The position numbers and the translations under genes are program-made. DNA of 22,078 nucleotides from Leadbetterella sp031420365 (GTDB lineage Bacteria > Bacteroidota > Bacteroidia > Cytophagales > Spirosomataceae), in NCBI GenBank assembly GCA_031420365.1, contig JANOMP010000182.1:1-22078 (forward strand), in the 5' to 3' direction. Below are positions 1 through 7,159 of the stretch, piece after piece. A model generated the notes under the pieces. It was not told the DNA's origin and did no database searches. It saw only the letters and a list, made by a program, of their open reading frames with translations. Numbering within the stretch: the stretch's first letter is position 1; the number at the start of each line of letters is the position of its first letter.

Positions 1-94
1 CGCAGGTATGCCTGTCCAATTGAAAAAAGCCGAATGTCGGGCCAACTGGAATGCCAGCTCAGCCAAAAACACTCACAAAAAAAAATCCTAAAGG
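1..94 (-). repeat. Dispersed repeat, copy A
   Basis: Read on the minus strand, this stretch runs CCTTTAGG, then TTTGTGAGTGTTTTTGGCT, a small CTGG-CATT-CCAG hairpin, then CGACATTCGGCTTTTTT and ATTGGACAGGCA. The same blocks in the same order occur on the plus strand at about 16289-16390. In that copy the hairpin is replaced by a short spacer and 16 bases are added before TTTGTGA. The element reaches the window edge, so its left end is not seen. It lies in a gene-free stretch and no coding function is proposed. Confidence 0.6.
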
Positions 95-261
95 CCGTCC
101 GCCATGAATTTTTAAATTAATTATCTAGCTATTAGCAACTTAACTTGCTTAAAAAATTTCATACGGACGTTTTTGTGATTAATGGAACAATGTTTATTTG
201 TTTTCTAAAAGATTTTACAAATGAATATTTCTCCACACTAAATCCTGTAATGCCGAAAAAG

Positions 262-291
262 AAAAAAGAGGAGTACAACTCCTCTTTTTTT
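262..291. terminator. Bidirectional intrinsic terminator
   Basis: A perfect 8-bp stem AGAGGAGT / ACTCCTCT with an ACA loop is flanked by six A on the left and seven T on the right, so it can end transcription from either side. It sits about 50 bases beyond the stop of the OmpA-like gene on the minus strand and would terminate that transcript. No plus-strand gene is visible just upstream inside the window. Confidence 0.8.
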
Positions 292-339
292 CTACTTAAC
301 CCTATAAACCCTTATAAACAAACATTTACAATTCAACTA

Positions 340-1638
340 TTATTCTAAAATTTTATATTCTACCCTCCTGTTTTGCTTTCTAGCCTCTTCTGAACTGTTT
401 TCAGAAACAGGTTTGGAGTCGCCGTATCCTACAAATTTTATTCTTTTACCTTCTATCCCTTTCTTTATTAAGTACTCCCTCACATTATAAGCTCTATCTA
501 AGGAGAGTTTTTTATTTTGTTTTGAATCGCCTTGATTATCAGTATGACCTTCAATTTGAATATTAAGTGTTCTATTTTCTCTTAAATAATTTGCTAATGC
601 ATTTAATTGTTCAAAAGATTCGTCTAAAATCTTATCCTCACCTACATTAAAATAAACCTTATCTAACTTAAATGCCTTTTTTTCATTTTCTACTACTTCT
701 CCGATTCTCGTCTCAGTATTAGCATTTGGTAAATCCTTTAAACCCTCTATTTGAACAACATTTATTTTTGCTTTTTTGTTTGGTTCTAGATAAATATCTT
801 TTTGTAAACTTCCCTTCGATTTAATTGCACTAATACCAAAGCCCTCCTCTAATCCATCATAGCCTTCTGCAAATACTTTATATTCAAAATCATTTCCCAT
901 TAACATAAACTCATAAGAACCCGATTTAGAAGTCTGAATAGAATCTAATATGGCTTTGCTTTTGGAATTAAGGCAAATAATTTTTGCCGAAATAGGTTTT
1001 TCAGTTATTGCATCTAAGACTTTCCCAAAAAGTCTAAACTCTTCTTGAGATTCTATTTCTAAGTTTTTATCTAAGTTAGAAAAAACCTCCCCCTCAGCTG
1101 GATTATTAATAGAAATTCCAGAGAAATTCCAAAAAGTAAATCCCTCGTCTTTATCAGAACTACTTTCAACAAAATCAATTACTTTATAGCCTTTAGGCAA
1201 TTTTTCAAAATAGACTTTGAAAAAATACTTTTTCCCCTGTTCAATATTTTGCCTTTCAGGCGCTACTGGAATATCTTGAGCTTTTAAAAATTTAAATTTC
1301 TTTCCATCTTCAGTTTTTAAATAAGACCCTGATTGAATACTTATGGTGCTTCCTCCAGATTCTTGCATCATTTGTTGAAGTAAAAAATTACGCATCATTA
1401 CGTTCATTTCATTAAATTTTTCTTTTTCTTTAGGGTTTTCTTCAAAATAATCTTTCAATAATTCTTTCGAAGTCTTTGCTAAAAACTGCATATAAACAAC
1501 AGTGTTGCTTTCTGTTATTTCTATTTTATTGATAAAAACATCCTTCGTAGACTTCTTATTAATTTTAGGGTTAGGAGTAATCTGTGCGGTTGCTCCAAGC
1601 ATACTAAAAAAGAATGAAATGAAAAGAAATCGCTTCAT
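340..1638 (-). CDS. OmpA-family outer membrane/periplasmic protein
   Basis: The protein has 432 residues and starts with a Sec signal peptide (MKRFLFISFFFSMLGATAQ). Residues about 20-195 form a region I do not recognise. Residues about 203-280 look like a carboxypeptidase regulatory-like beta-sandwich (FGKVLDAITEKPISAKI, SGSYEFML). Residues about 320-432 are an OmpA C-terminal peptidoglycan-binding domain, with the motif IEGHTDNQGD, the conserved Asp and Arg in LSLDRAYNVREYL, and a terminal NRRVEYKIL. By family, the last domain binds peptidoglycan non-covalently and tethers envelope proteins to the wall. There is no lipobox, so it is probably soluble in the periplasm or attached to a membrane complex. 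It appears to be transcribed alone and ends at the hairpin at 262-291. The OmpA domain is sure; the specific role is unknown. Confidence 0.85.
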   Translation of the reverse strand: MKRFLFISFFFSMLGATAQITPNPKINKKSTKDVFINKIEITESNTVVYMQFLAKTSKELLKDYFEENPKEKEKFNEMNVMMRNFLLQQMMQESGGSTISIQSGSYLKTEDGKKFKFLKAQDIPVAPERQNIEQGKKYFFKVYFEKLPKGYKVIDFVESSSDKDEGFTFWNFSGISINNPAEGEVFSNLDKNLEIESQEEFRLFGKVLDAITEKPISAKIICLNSKSKAILDSIQTSKSGSYEFMLMGNDFEYKVFAEGYDGLEEGFGISAIKSKGSLQKDIYLEPNKKAKINVVQIEGLKDLPNANTETRIGEVVENEKKAFKLDKVYFNVGEDKILDESFEQLNALANYLRENRTLNIQIEGHTDNQGDSKQNKKLSLDRAYNVREYLIKKGIEGKRIKFVGYGDSKPVSENSSEEARKQNRRVEYKILE

Positions 1639-1761
1639 TTTATAAAGAAAATTTATGTAGAGTAAGATTTAAAATATTTTACTTAGTAACGAAAGACAAA
1701 ATAGATTAGTTTTTAATACGTGTTAATAAGTGTTAAATAATTATTTTCTAAAAAATTATGA

Positions 1762-2712
1762 TCAATTTAAAGCTAGACTCACACATTTTTTCATTTTCAA
1801 AAGACCAATCTTGGCAACTTCATCAGCATTCATTTTCCAATACTCTTCATTAAAAAGTTCTAAAGACAATACAATAGGAGTATTTTTTTTATTCAAATCT
1901 TTTAATATTTGAGTGATGGGGGCCACTCCATCACCAGGCATTATTCTTTTGCCATCCGTTATGTTCTTTCTTTCTATCCCTAAAGGATAATCATTCATAT
2001 GGAAAATTTGAAGGTGTTGACCGTCTATAAAATTTAAAACGTCACTTTGAGAACCTCCTTTAAACAGATGATATACATCTGCCAAAATACATGCATTTGG
2101 CACACCACTTTCAGAAGCAACCAATAAAGTCTCGCCAAAAAGATGCATATTTTCTGAGAATCCCCATAGTTCGAGTTGGGGCTGCACATTCATACTTTTG
2201 CCTATTTCACATACGTCATGATATCTTTTTGCCGCCAATTTTAAATCAATTTTCGGAAGTAACGTTGCACCAAATGGAGGGGCTGCTATTCGTTTACATC
2301 CAATTTGAGCTAAGATATCCATTTCGCGTTTTATTTGATCTAAAGCAGAATTCCTTTCCACTTCATCATCTACAATCCATTTGGCAAACCCAATAGCATC
2401 TTCAATAACAATTCCTAGATCCTTTGCTTTTTGCTTTACATCCGCTAACTTTCCACCAGATTTTATAAAAGCTTCGATTGTTCTTATCCAAATCTCAATT
2501 CCATCAAAACCCGTTTTAGCTGCTAATTCTATTTCTGCCATAAGGCCTAAATTTTGCTTGCTTATAGTACTGGTATTCAAACAATAAGAAAAATTTGAGT
2601 TTTGTTTTGTGGCAAAAGATACCGAAGGAATAGCAGCTATGGTTGTACCAAAAACTACGGTTGATTTTAGTAGGTTTCTTCTTGAAACCTTAGAATTGTT
2701 TTCTTTTGACAT
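1762..2712 (-). CDS. Tat-exported sugar phosphate isomerase/epimerase (xylose isomerase-like TIM barrel)
   Basis: The protein has 316 residues. The N-terminus has a twin-arginine signal (SRRNLLK followed by a hydrophobic stretch ending near SFAT), so export as a folded, probably metal-loaded protein is expected. The rest is an AP-endonuclease-2 / xylose-isomerase-like barrel. The usual acidic and histidine metal ligands are seen as QLELWG, ILADVYHLF, IFHMND and LSLELFNEEYW. By family these enzymes isomerise or epimerise sugars, hydroxypyruvate or inositol derivatives; the substrate cannot be read from sequence. Many Bacteroidota carry several Tat-exported members linked to sugar catabolism, but no sugar locus is adjacent here. 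The next gene downstream, OmpA-like, lies 123 bases away and is probably a separate unit. Confidence 0.85.
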   Translation of the reverse strand: MSKENNSKVSRRNLLKSTVVFGTTIAAIPSVSFATKQNSNFSYCLNTSTISKQNLGLMAEIELAAKTGFDGIEIWIRTIEAFIKSGGKLADVKQKAKDLGIVIEDAIGFAKWIVDDEVERNSALDQIKREMDILAQIGCKRIAAPPFGATLLPKIDLKLAAKRYHDVCEIGKSMNVQPQLELWGFSENMHLFGETLLVASESGVPNACILADVYHLFKGGSQSDVLNFIDGQHLQIFHMNDYPLGIERKNITDGKRIMPGDGVAPITQILKDLNKKNTPIVLSLELFNEEYWKMNADEVAKIGLLKMKKCVSLALN

Positions 2713-2813
2713 TTTGAGAATATTAATTGGTCAAAGTTAAAAAAATGATAAATAAAAGCAAAAATAAAAATATTAAATCTTTTTTCTAATATTAAAAAAA
2801 TAAAATGCTTAGG

Positions 2814-2841
2814 AACCACTCGCTTTTAAATTCGTTACTAT
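2814..2841 (-). repeat. 28-nt copy of an internal piece of ktrB
   Basis: These 28 bases match 11518-11545, inside the ktrB-like coding sequence, in the same orientation with one mismatch (A for G at 2837). In ktrB the stretch encodes YSNEFKSEW. Similarity stops abruptly on both sides. It lies in a gene-poor scar next to the IS21 remnant, so it may be a small duplicated fragment left by a rearrangement. Confidence 0.6.
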
Positions 2842-2897
2842 TTGAGTGCCCTCTGTTAAGAAAGGGAAAATATCACGTTCAAAAACGGGCCAGAGGT

Positions 2898-3128
2898 TTA
2901 CTTGTATTCTTTGTGTGATGCTCGATAGAAATTATGAAGTAGCTTATAGTTTATAAAATCACTTGCTAGATTTAATTCCTGAATTAAAGTATTGCCAGCT
3001 GTATTGGTATTGATAACATCATGAGAAATAGTGAAAATTTCTTCTAAGTTAGTTTCTGTGTCTATGGAAGTTAGTTTGATGAATGAATAGATATTCCGGA
3101 CTAAAGTAGGCCAGTAATTCCGGAGCAA
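2898..3128 (-). pseudogene. Unrecognised open frame, truncated by an IS21-type end
   Basis: This frame encodes 76 residues that I do not recognise. Its first residues (MLRNYWPTLVRN) are translated from the tandem terminal repeats of the IS21-like remnant, so the start is not a native one. The remaining 60 or so residues could be the C-terminal end of a gene cut by the insertion (SIDTETNLEEIFTISHD to FYRASHKEYK), or could be chance. There is no clear ribosome binding site. It should not be used as a protein prediction without homology support. Confidence 0.25.
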
Positions 3129-3137
3129 AGCAGGCCA
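3093..3137 (+). repeat. Tandem terminal repeats of the IS21-like element
   Basis: Copy 1 is 3093-3113 and copy 2 is 3117-3137. Both read ATTCCGGA, then a C/G-rich AAAG core, then AGGCCA. In IS21-family ends such repeats are the IstA binding sites (established for the family). Sixteen or more of the 21 positions agree between the copies. Confidence 0.7.
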
Positions 3138-3185
3138 TTTTTAAGATGATGATTTGTGAACTATTTTGAAGAAAAAAACTTCAAA

Positions 3186-3308
3186 ATGGCAAACATTTTA
3201 TTATCTATGACAAAGATCAAAAAAGTACTCAGACTATTGGCTGATGGTGTTAAAAAACGAAAAATCAGTCGCCTTGCCAACATTCTCTGGAATATAGCCA
3301 ACTTTTAA
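3186..3308 (+). pseudogene. istA: istA 5' fragment (IS21 transposase)
   Basis: This is a 40-codon frame with stop. Residues 1-31 (beginning MANILLSMTKIKKVLRLLAD) resemble the N-terminus of IS21-type IstA transposases, the start of the helix-turn-helix that binds the terminal repeats. After about residue 31 (SRLA) the similarity ends and the frame closes nine codons later. A full IstA is several hundred residues, so this is a truncated, non-functional remnant. It is too short to appear in normal gene calls. Confidence 0.6.
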
Positions 3309-3459
3309 CCCCATCCAGAGTACTGCTGTCAATTTTGGCAATCTGGGTATAAGCTGTTTGTATAAAAAACAAAATCAAAAGTAAAAAACAGCTTGTTTTA
3401 TATTTAAAGGCTTTTAAGTAATGTTTGGATATTTTCTATGGTAAAATTAATGATGTGTT

Positions 3460-4509
3460 TTATAGATTCTTGAAAATGATTTTGCCTTCCTTTTCCCAGG
3501 TACAAATTATTTTATTGTCTTTTGACCTAATGGCCTTCATAAAACTGCCTTCAGCAACCTCTAAAATTTCGCCTTTGTTTAATTCTTTTAGTTTCAGTTT
3601 CTTTCCGTCCTGCCAAGTAATGATTGGATTTTTAGCGTCAATTATGCTGCAATTTCGGCCTGTTCCTATTTGTTTTTCCTCTTGGTTTGGTATTGAATAA
3701 AATATTCCTCCTTCCCGCTGCCAAACAGTGTTTGTTTTACCTTTTTCATTAACGGTTAAACCTCCGCCATCCATAGGGCAGCCATTTAATTTCCAAGTTC
3801 CATTTCCAAGTTTAACAGGGCTGTTAAAAGAGGTACCTTTATTACCTGATTGCATCAAATATAGATCACGTGAGCCTTTTAGCCAATTTCTGAACATAAT
3901 GGCTACTTTTGACTGACTTACCGAAATAGTTGGTTTGCAGCACTCACAAACAGTTTTGTCTGGTGATATATAAACAATTTTATTTTTTGTCCAGGAAGTA
4001 CCTTTGTCATTAGTTTTGGCAAAGCAAATTTTATTTTTTTTATCCTCCCTAATATCCAGCCAAACGGCATAGAAATTATCAGACTTGTCAGCAGCAATAC
4101 TCATTAATCCTTCAGGTGCAGAACCTTCTACATCATTTATGAAACCTCCTTTTGTCCATTTTCCTGTTTGATGATTTAACTGAAAAACATGAATTGCACC
4201 TTTTTTATCAATGGCTGAAACCAAGGTGTAATTTTTAGAACTGGCTGCTTGTGGGCCTCTAGACATTCCCAAATGCATTTCTTTTACTTCTCCTACCATT
4301 TGCAGATCTGGAAATGTCACTCCATTATCAATTGAAGAGGCACAGTATATTTTATCGTCATTGCCATAGATAATTCGTATGGTTCCCCGGTTGTCAATTG
4401 TGATTTGTGGTTGCTTGCCACTATCAATTATAACAGTTGAATTAGGAGCAAATGAAATACTCAATGCTGCTAAAAAAATCAGAAAAGAAGTTTTTAGAAA
4501 TTGTTTCAT
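3460..4509 (-). CDS. Exported sialidase-like / Asp-box beta-propeller protein
   Basis: The protein has 349 residues with a Sec signal peptide of about 20 residues (MKQFLKTSFLIFLAALSISF). Three Asp-box-like motifs are spaced along it: SSIDNGVTF, KTNDKGTSW (the best match to S-x-D-x-G-x-x-W) and QSGNKGTSF. This pattern marks the sialidase/BNR beta-propeller fold. A cysteine cluster (VCECCKP) and a GCPMDGGGL motif lie between repeats and are likely structural. No catalytic sialidase triad can be assigned with confidence, so true sialidase activity is doubtful; it may be a binding or scaffold propeller in the periplasm. Its start is only 24 bases from the end of the broken helicase fragment, so its original upstream region may have been replaced. 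Confidence 0.75.
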   Translation of the reverse strand: MKQFLKTSFLIFLAALSISFAPNSTVIIDSGKQPQITIDNRGTIRIIYGNDDKIYCASSIDNGVTFPDLQMVGEVKEMHLGMSRGPQAASSKNYTLVSAIDKKGAIHVFQLNHQTGKWTKGGFINDVEGSAPEGLMSIAADKSDNFYAVWLDIREDKKNKICFAKTNDKGTSWTKNKIVYISPDKTVCECCKPTISVSQSKVAIMFRNWLKGSRDLYLMQSGNKGTSFNSPVKLGNGTWKLNGCPMDGGGLTVNEKGKTNTVWQREGGIFYSIPNQEEKQIGTGRNCSIIDAKNPIITWQDGKKLKLKELNKGEILEVAEGSFMKAIRSKDNKIICTWEKEGKIIFKNL

Positions 4510-4532
4510 GGGATTGTTATTAGTTTAGATTG

Positions 4533-4688
4533 TTATTTTTTTGTTTTCTTATCATTTACTTGTTTAGAAAGCCAAGCTAAAGCTGCAATAGTGAAATAGC
4601 CAGTTACAATATCAAACTTACCTTTTTCGGTATATGATGTAATCCATTCATGGACTTTAAGATTTTCATTTTCGTTATCTAATATCAT
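4533..4688 (-). pseudogene. N-terminal fragment of a PLD-domain helicase (defence island remnant)
   Basis: This 51-residue frame starts two bases after the stop of the HTH gene. It encodes HEWITSYTEKGKFDIVTGYF and then TIAALAWLSKQVNDK, which I recognise as resembling the start of large SNF2-type helicases carrying an N-terminal phospholipase-D-like domain, common in Bacteroidota restriction and defence loci. The intact proteins are about a thousand residues; here the frame changes to a lysine-rich tail after about residue 46 and stops. Everything downstream has been lost and the propeller gene follows at once. The assignment is from memory of the family's N-terminus and has not been searched. 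Confidence 0.5.
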
Positions 4689-4690
4689 AA

Positions 4691-4885
4691 TTATTCTTTA
4701 TCAGTTTTCAATAATTCCTTTACATCAACGCTAAGAATCTTTGCTATTTCAAAAAGAATCTCAAGTCTTGGTTGCTGTCTATTTTGAACATAGCCATTTA
4801 CCATGTTATAACTTTTGCCAAGTTGCTCTGCAAGCCAAGTCTGTTTAATTCCTTTTTCTTCTAGTACCTCTTTAATTCTATTCAT
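4691..4885 (-). CDS. XRE-family helix-turn-helix regulator
   Basis: The protein has 64 residues, almost entirely a Cro/C1-type HTH: NRIKEVLEEKGIKQTWLAEQ, then LGKSYNMVNGYVQNRQQPRLEI in pieces, then a SVDVKELL end. The recognition helix is around residues 24-36. No effector domain is present, as is usual for small XRE regulators of phage, toxin-antitoxin and restriction loci. The helicase fragment starts two bases after its stop, so the two formed an operon in which this protein probably controlled the defence genes. With the target truncated it may now be an orphan. Confidence 0.85.
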   Translation of the reverse strand: MNRIKEVLEEKGIKQTWLAEQLGKSYNMVNGYVQNRQQPRLEILFEIAKILSVDVKELLKTDKE

Positions 4886-5205
4886 GTGGTGAAAGCATTA
4901 AGCCGCTAAAATAGTCTTTTCATTTTTAATATCTTGTTTTTCAATATAAAAAGTGATTGGATTTTTGTCGATGGTCTGTCGGTGCGATGGGAAAATTTTA
5001 GCTCTTTTGGTTTCGAAGCGTTCGCCTGTGTGTCGGCAAATATCAAATGTTCCATTTGTGCGGTTGGCTTTCTACACTGAGCGATAACGGCTTTCGGGTT
5101 TAAGATTTGGCGATTTCGAAGCACTAAACTGTCTGCCAGCACTGAACTTGATACGAAGCACGAAACTTCATTTAACCACTGAACCGCAAATTTTTTGTAG
5201 GTGCT
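4886..5205. other. Repeat-rich boundary between two accessory units
   Basis: These 320 bases contain no convincing gene. On the minus strand the stretch begins right after the 5206-5222 repeat with AGCACCTAC, then TTTGCGGTT, and later AAAGCCGTTATCGCTC and AACCGCA. The pairs TGCGGTT/AACCGCA and CTATAAT/GTTATCG are inverted relative to each other, and GTGCTTCG occurs twice. The layout (short inverted core, spacer, inverted core) is like the space at 8065-8314, so it may be a second, more decayed recombination-type site. An open frame across it (4906-5142) is judged spurious. Confidence 0.4.
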
Positions 5206-5222
5206 ATTATAGGGCGTTTTTT
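5206..5222 (-). repeat. Cassette-end repeat, downstream of the ABC-3C operon
   Basis: Plus-strand ATTATAGGGCGTTTTTT. It matches GTTATAGGGCGTTTTT at 8315-8330 in all but the first base. It lies 9 bases beyond the stop codon of the ATPase gene, as the other copy lies at the end of the HNH gene. On the minus strand it reads AAAAAACGCCCTATAAT. Confidence 0.7.
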
Positions 5223-5231
5223 CTAATATAA

Positions 5232-6935
5232 TTATGGTATTCTGAAAAGTTTGTTTGTCTGTGAAAGTGTAATTACTTCGAATTTACTAATGTCAATGTT
5301 AGTTGGAACTTTGTCCCTTAAGATTGGCACTATATATTGTCCATTCAAATTATTCGCTACATCAACAATAATGTTGAGTTGGTTGTCGTGAATATTCTCT
5401 AATTGATCATGCATTACAAAATGTAAACAGCTTATATCAAGAGAGTCGGCAAATTTAATATACGCAAAATCAAATGCTGCTATTTGTCCTTTTTTCTTGC
5501 CAGTGCTTGGATTTCCCTCAATATTTGTAACAATAAGATCATATCCCTTCTCTGTCTTTTGAGGACTTAAAAGGTAATATTCGCTGTATAGTTCATTTGA
5601 TAAATCCGAGAAAAATGTATTGAAGTGAGTTATTCTGTTTTGTATTAAATCATCTTTTGATCCTATGCCGTCATTGATAGTGTTAAGGTCAGATTCAAAA
5701 CTCTTTAATTTTTCGTTTGAAGATTCCCAAAGTCTTTTTTGTTCTTCTAAACTTCCTTTTTTTTCAGAAAGTTTATTCAACTCTAAAATGATTGCCTCTA
5801 AATCTTCTGTGAAACCAGATTTTTCAATACTTAAAATTAATAACTTTTCTTGTCGCTGAAGTGCTTTTGATTCTGCTTTAGCTGAGTTTATAGAAGTTTC
5901 TAAGTCGGGTAGTTCCTTTGTAATATATTTAAGTTTCTCATTAATCAAATCATTATGAAACTTAAGAGTGTCTTCAAATGAGACTTGCAAACTAGGTATT
6001 AATGAATTCGCCCTGTCATATAGCAATTTGATTTGCGAAGAATCAATTTTTGAATGTTCTTTTTCCAAATCGTCCTTACTTTCCAAAATCAACTCCCGTC
6101 TAATTCCAAGTCTACTAATTAATGTTGATACTGAGTTTAATTTAGCTTTAGTATTATTAAGTTCATCAATGTCATTTCCGTAATTTTCGTTAACAACAAA
6201 TAAATTTTTCTTTTGGTTAAGTTCATCGAGTTTACCATATATAAATGCCAGTTGCTGAAGAACCAGCGAAAGCTCACCCTCTTTTTTTAATCTTTTTTGA
6301 AAATTCTCTTCTTTCTTTTTATTCTCAGAAAGTTTTTGCTTTTGGTCAAGTTCATTCGTGTCTATTCCAAGCCAAAACAAATATAAAGCTTCATAAACTT
6401 CTGAAGAGGCAAACGAACTAAGCACTTTGACTATATTAGTCATTTTGTTTTTTTCGTCTCTAATATTTTTAGAAATTATTTGTCTAAAAGTAGGTTTATC
6501 AACATCAGAATTTAAAATGATTTCTTTTAGCCTTTTATCAAAATCATTGTTATTTGAAATATTCTCCCCATTAACCTCTTGAATCTTTTTACTTCTTTGT
6601 AAAAAATTCCTCCTAATAATAACAGTTTCTGAACTTTGATTATCTATGTCTGCAATTAACTCAACTTCTACAACAATATTATTGTCTTTTAAAAACTTCT
6701 CAACCGTAGTATTTGGCTGTTTTTTGAATTCAGTGTCCTGATAAATATTCTTGCCATCGCCTCCAAAACAATAATCTACAAGCCTTAATACTGTAGTTTT
6801 ACCAACATTATTACCAGTTGTTGTTTTTGATGAATCATTAGGAGTTTCATCCACAATTAAGTTAATTCCCTTGTGAAAAGAAATTTCATTTATAATGGAA
6901 TTACCATTTAATATCTTTAACGATTTTAGAAACAT
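5232..6935 (-). CDS. ABC-three-component system ATPase (DUF2326-like, SMC/RecN-type)
   Basis: The protein has 567 residues. Residues 41-48 are a Walker A motif (GNNVGKTT) at the tip of an ABC-type N-lobe (FLKSLKILNGNSII to HKGINLIVDE). Residues about 200-430 are rich in Lys, Glu and Leu and are predicted coiled coil. The C-lobe carries DISCLHFVMHD near residue 510 as the Walker B strand, followed by ENIHDNQLNIIVDVANN. This is the SMC-like ATPase of ABC-3C conflict systems (family DUF2326 by recall), which couples ATP hydrolysis and sensing of invading nucleic acid to an effector. It overlaps the middle-component gene by 10 bases, so translation is coupled. It is the last gene of the three-gene operon and ends just before the 5206-5222 repeat. 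Confidence 0.85.
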   Translation of the reverse strand: MFLKSLKILNGNSIINEISFHKGINLIVDETPNDSSKTTTGNNVGKTTVLRLVDYCFGGDGKNIYQDTEFKKQPNTTVEKFLKDNNIVVEVELIADIDNQSSETVIIRRNFLQRSKKIQEVNGENISNNNDFDKRLKEIILNSDVDKPTFRQIISKNIRDEKNKMTNIVKVLSSFASSEVYEALYLFWLGIDTNELDQKQKLSENKKKEENFQKRLKKEGELSLVLQQLAFIYGKLDELNQKKNLFVVNENYGNDIDELNNTKAKLNSVSTLISRLGIRRELILESKDDLEKEHSKIDSSQIKLLYDRANSLIPSLQVSFEDTLKFHNDLINEKLKYITKELPDLETSINSAKAESKALQRQEKLLILSIEKSGFTEDLEAIILELNKLSEKKGSLEEQKRLWESSNEKLKSFESDLNTINDGIGSKDDLIQNRITHFNTFFSDLSNELYSEYYLLSPQKTEKGYDLIVTNIEGNPSTGKKKGQIAAFDFAYIKFADSLDISCLHFVMHDQLENIHDNQLNIIVDVANNLNGQYIVPILRDKVPTNIDISKFEVITLSQTNKLFRIP

Positions 6936-7159
6936 TTTTTTATCAATCCGTTTTCAGCATTATTAATTACTCCAATAATAAACAGCCAATCCAAAACCAA
7001 CGTATACAGGTTTAGACTAATGTTTAATTCTGTGTTCACTTTTTGAAAAAGGTCAAAATAGTCAACCTCTTTTTCTTCATTAGAAACCAATACTTCAATC
7101 ACCTTTCCTCCTAGGTAATACAAATCTCTGTCAGGTGTAATATTGCTGTTAATTATCAT
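6926..7159 (-). CDS. ABC-three-component system middle component
   Basis: The protein has 77 residues, predicted as a small all-alpha winged-helix-like protein (ITPDRDLYYLGGKVIEVL, EVDYFDLFQKVN, LYTLVLDWLFIIGVI). Proteins of this size and sequence type lie between effector and ATPase in ABC-3C systems and are called middle components; they are thought to bridge the two. The ATG shares one base with the upstream HNH stop (TAATG), and its own end overlaps the ATPase start by 10 bases. The assignment rests on position and sequence pattern together. Confidence 0.8.
   Translation of the reverse strand: MIINSNITPDRDLYYLGGKVIEVLVSNEEKEVDYFDLFQKVNTELNISLNLYTLVLDWLFIIGVINNAENGLIKKCF

Larger units (their letters stand above)
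3091..3308 (+). mobile_element. IS21-family remnant (left end and start of istA)
   Basis: Two 21-bp tandem repeats of the form ATTCCGGA-n-CAAAG/TAAAG-n-AGGCCA are followed about 50 bases later by an istA-like start. This order matches the left end of IS21-family elements from Bacteroidota as I remember them. The element stops inside the first 40 codons of istA. There is no istB and no matching right end, so it is a dead stump. The exact outer boundary is not determined. Confidence 0.7.

Noticed and set aside
145..348. 67-residue open frame on the plus strand
   Set aside because: It runs through the terminator hairpin, has no ribosome binding site and has low-complexity content; no family is recognisable.
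2091..2396. 101-residue plus-strand open frame
   Set aside because: It is antisense to the sugar isomerase gene, whose motifs are clear; a shadow frame.
3350..3395. Inverted repeat AAGCTGTTT / AAACAGCTT as terminator of the propeller gene
   Set aside because: The loop is 26 bases, the stem is only 9 bp and there is no T run in the needed direction.
4906..5142. 78-residue open frame on the minus strand
   Set aside because: It lies wholly within the repeat-like boundary segment and its residues come from repeated motifs (GTGCTTCG, GTTATCG); no domain is seen.
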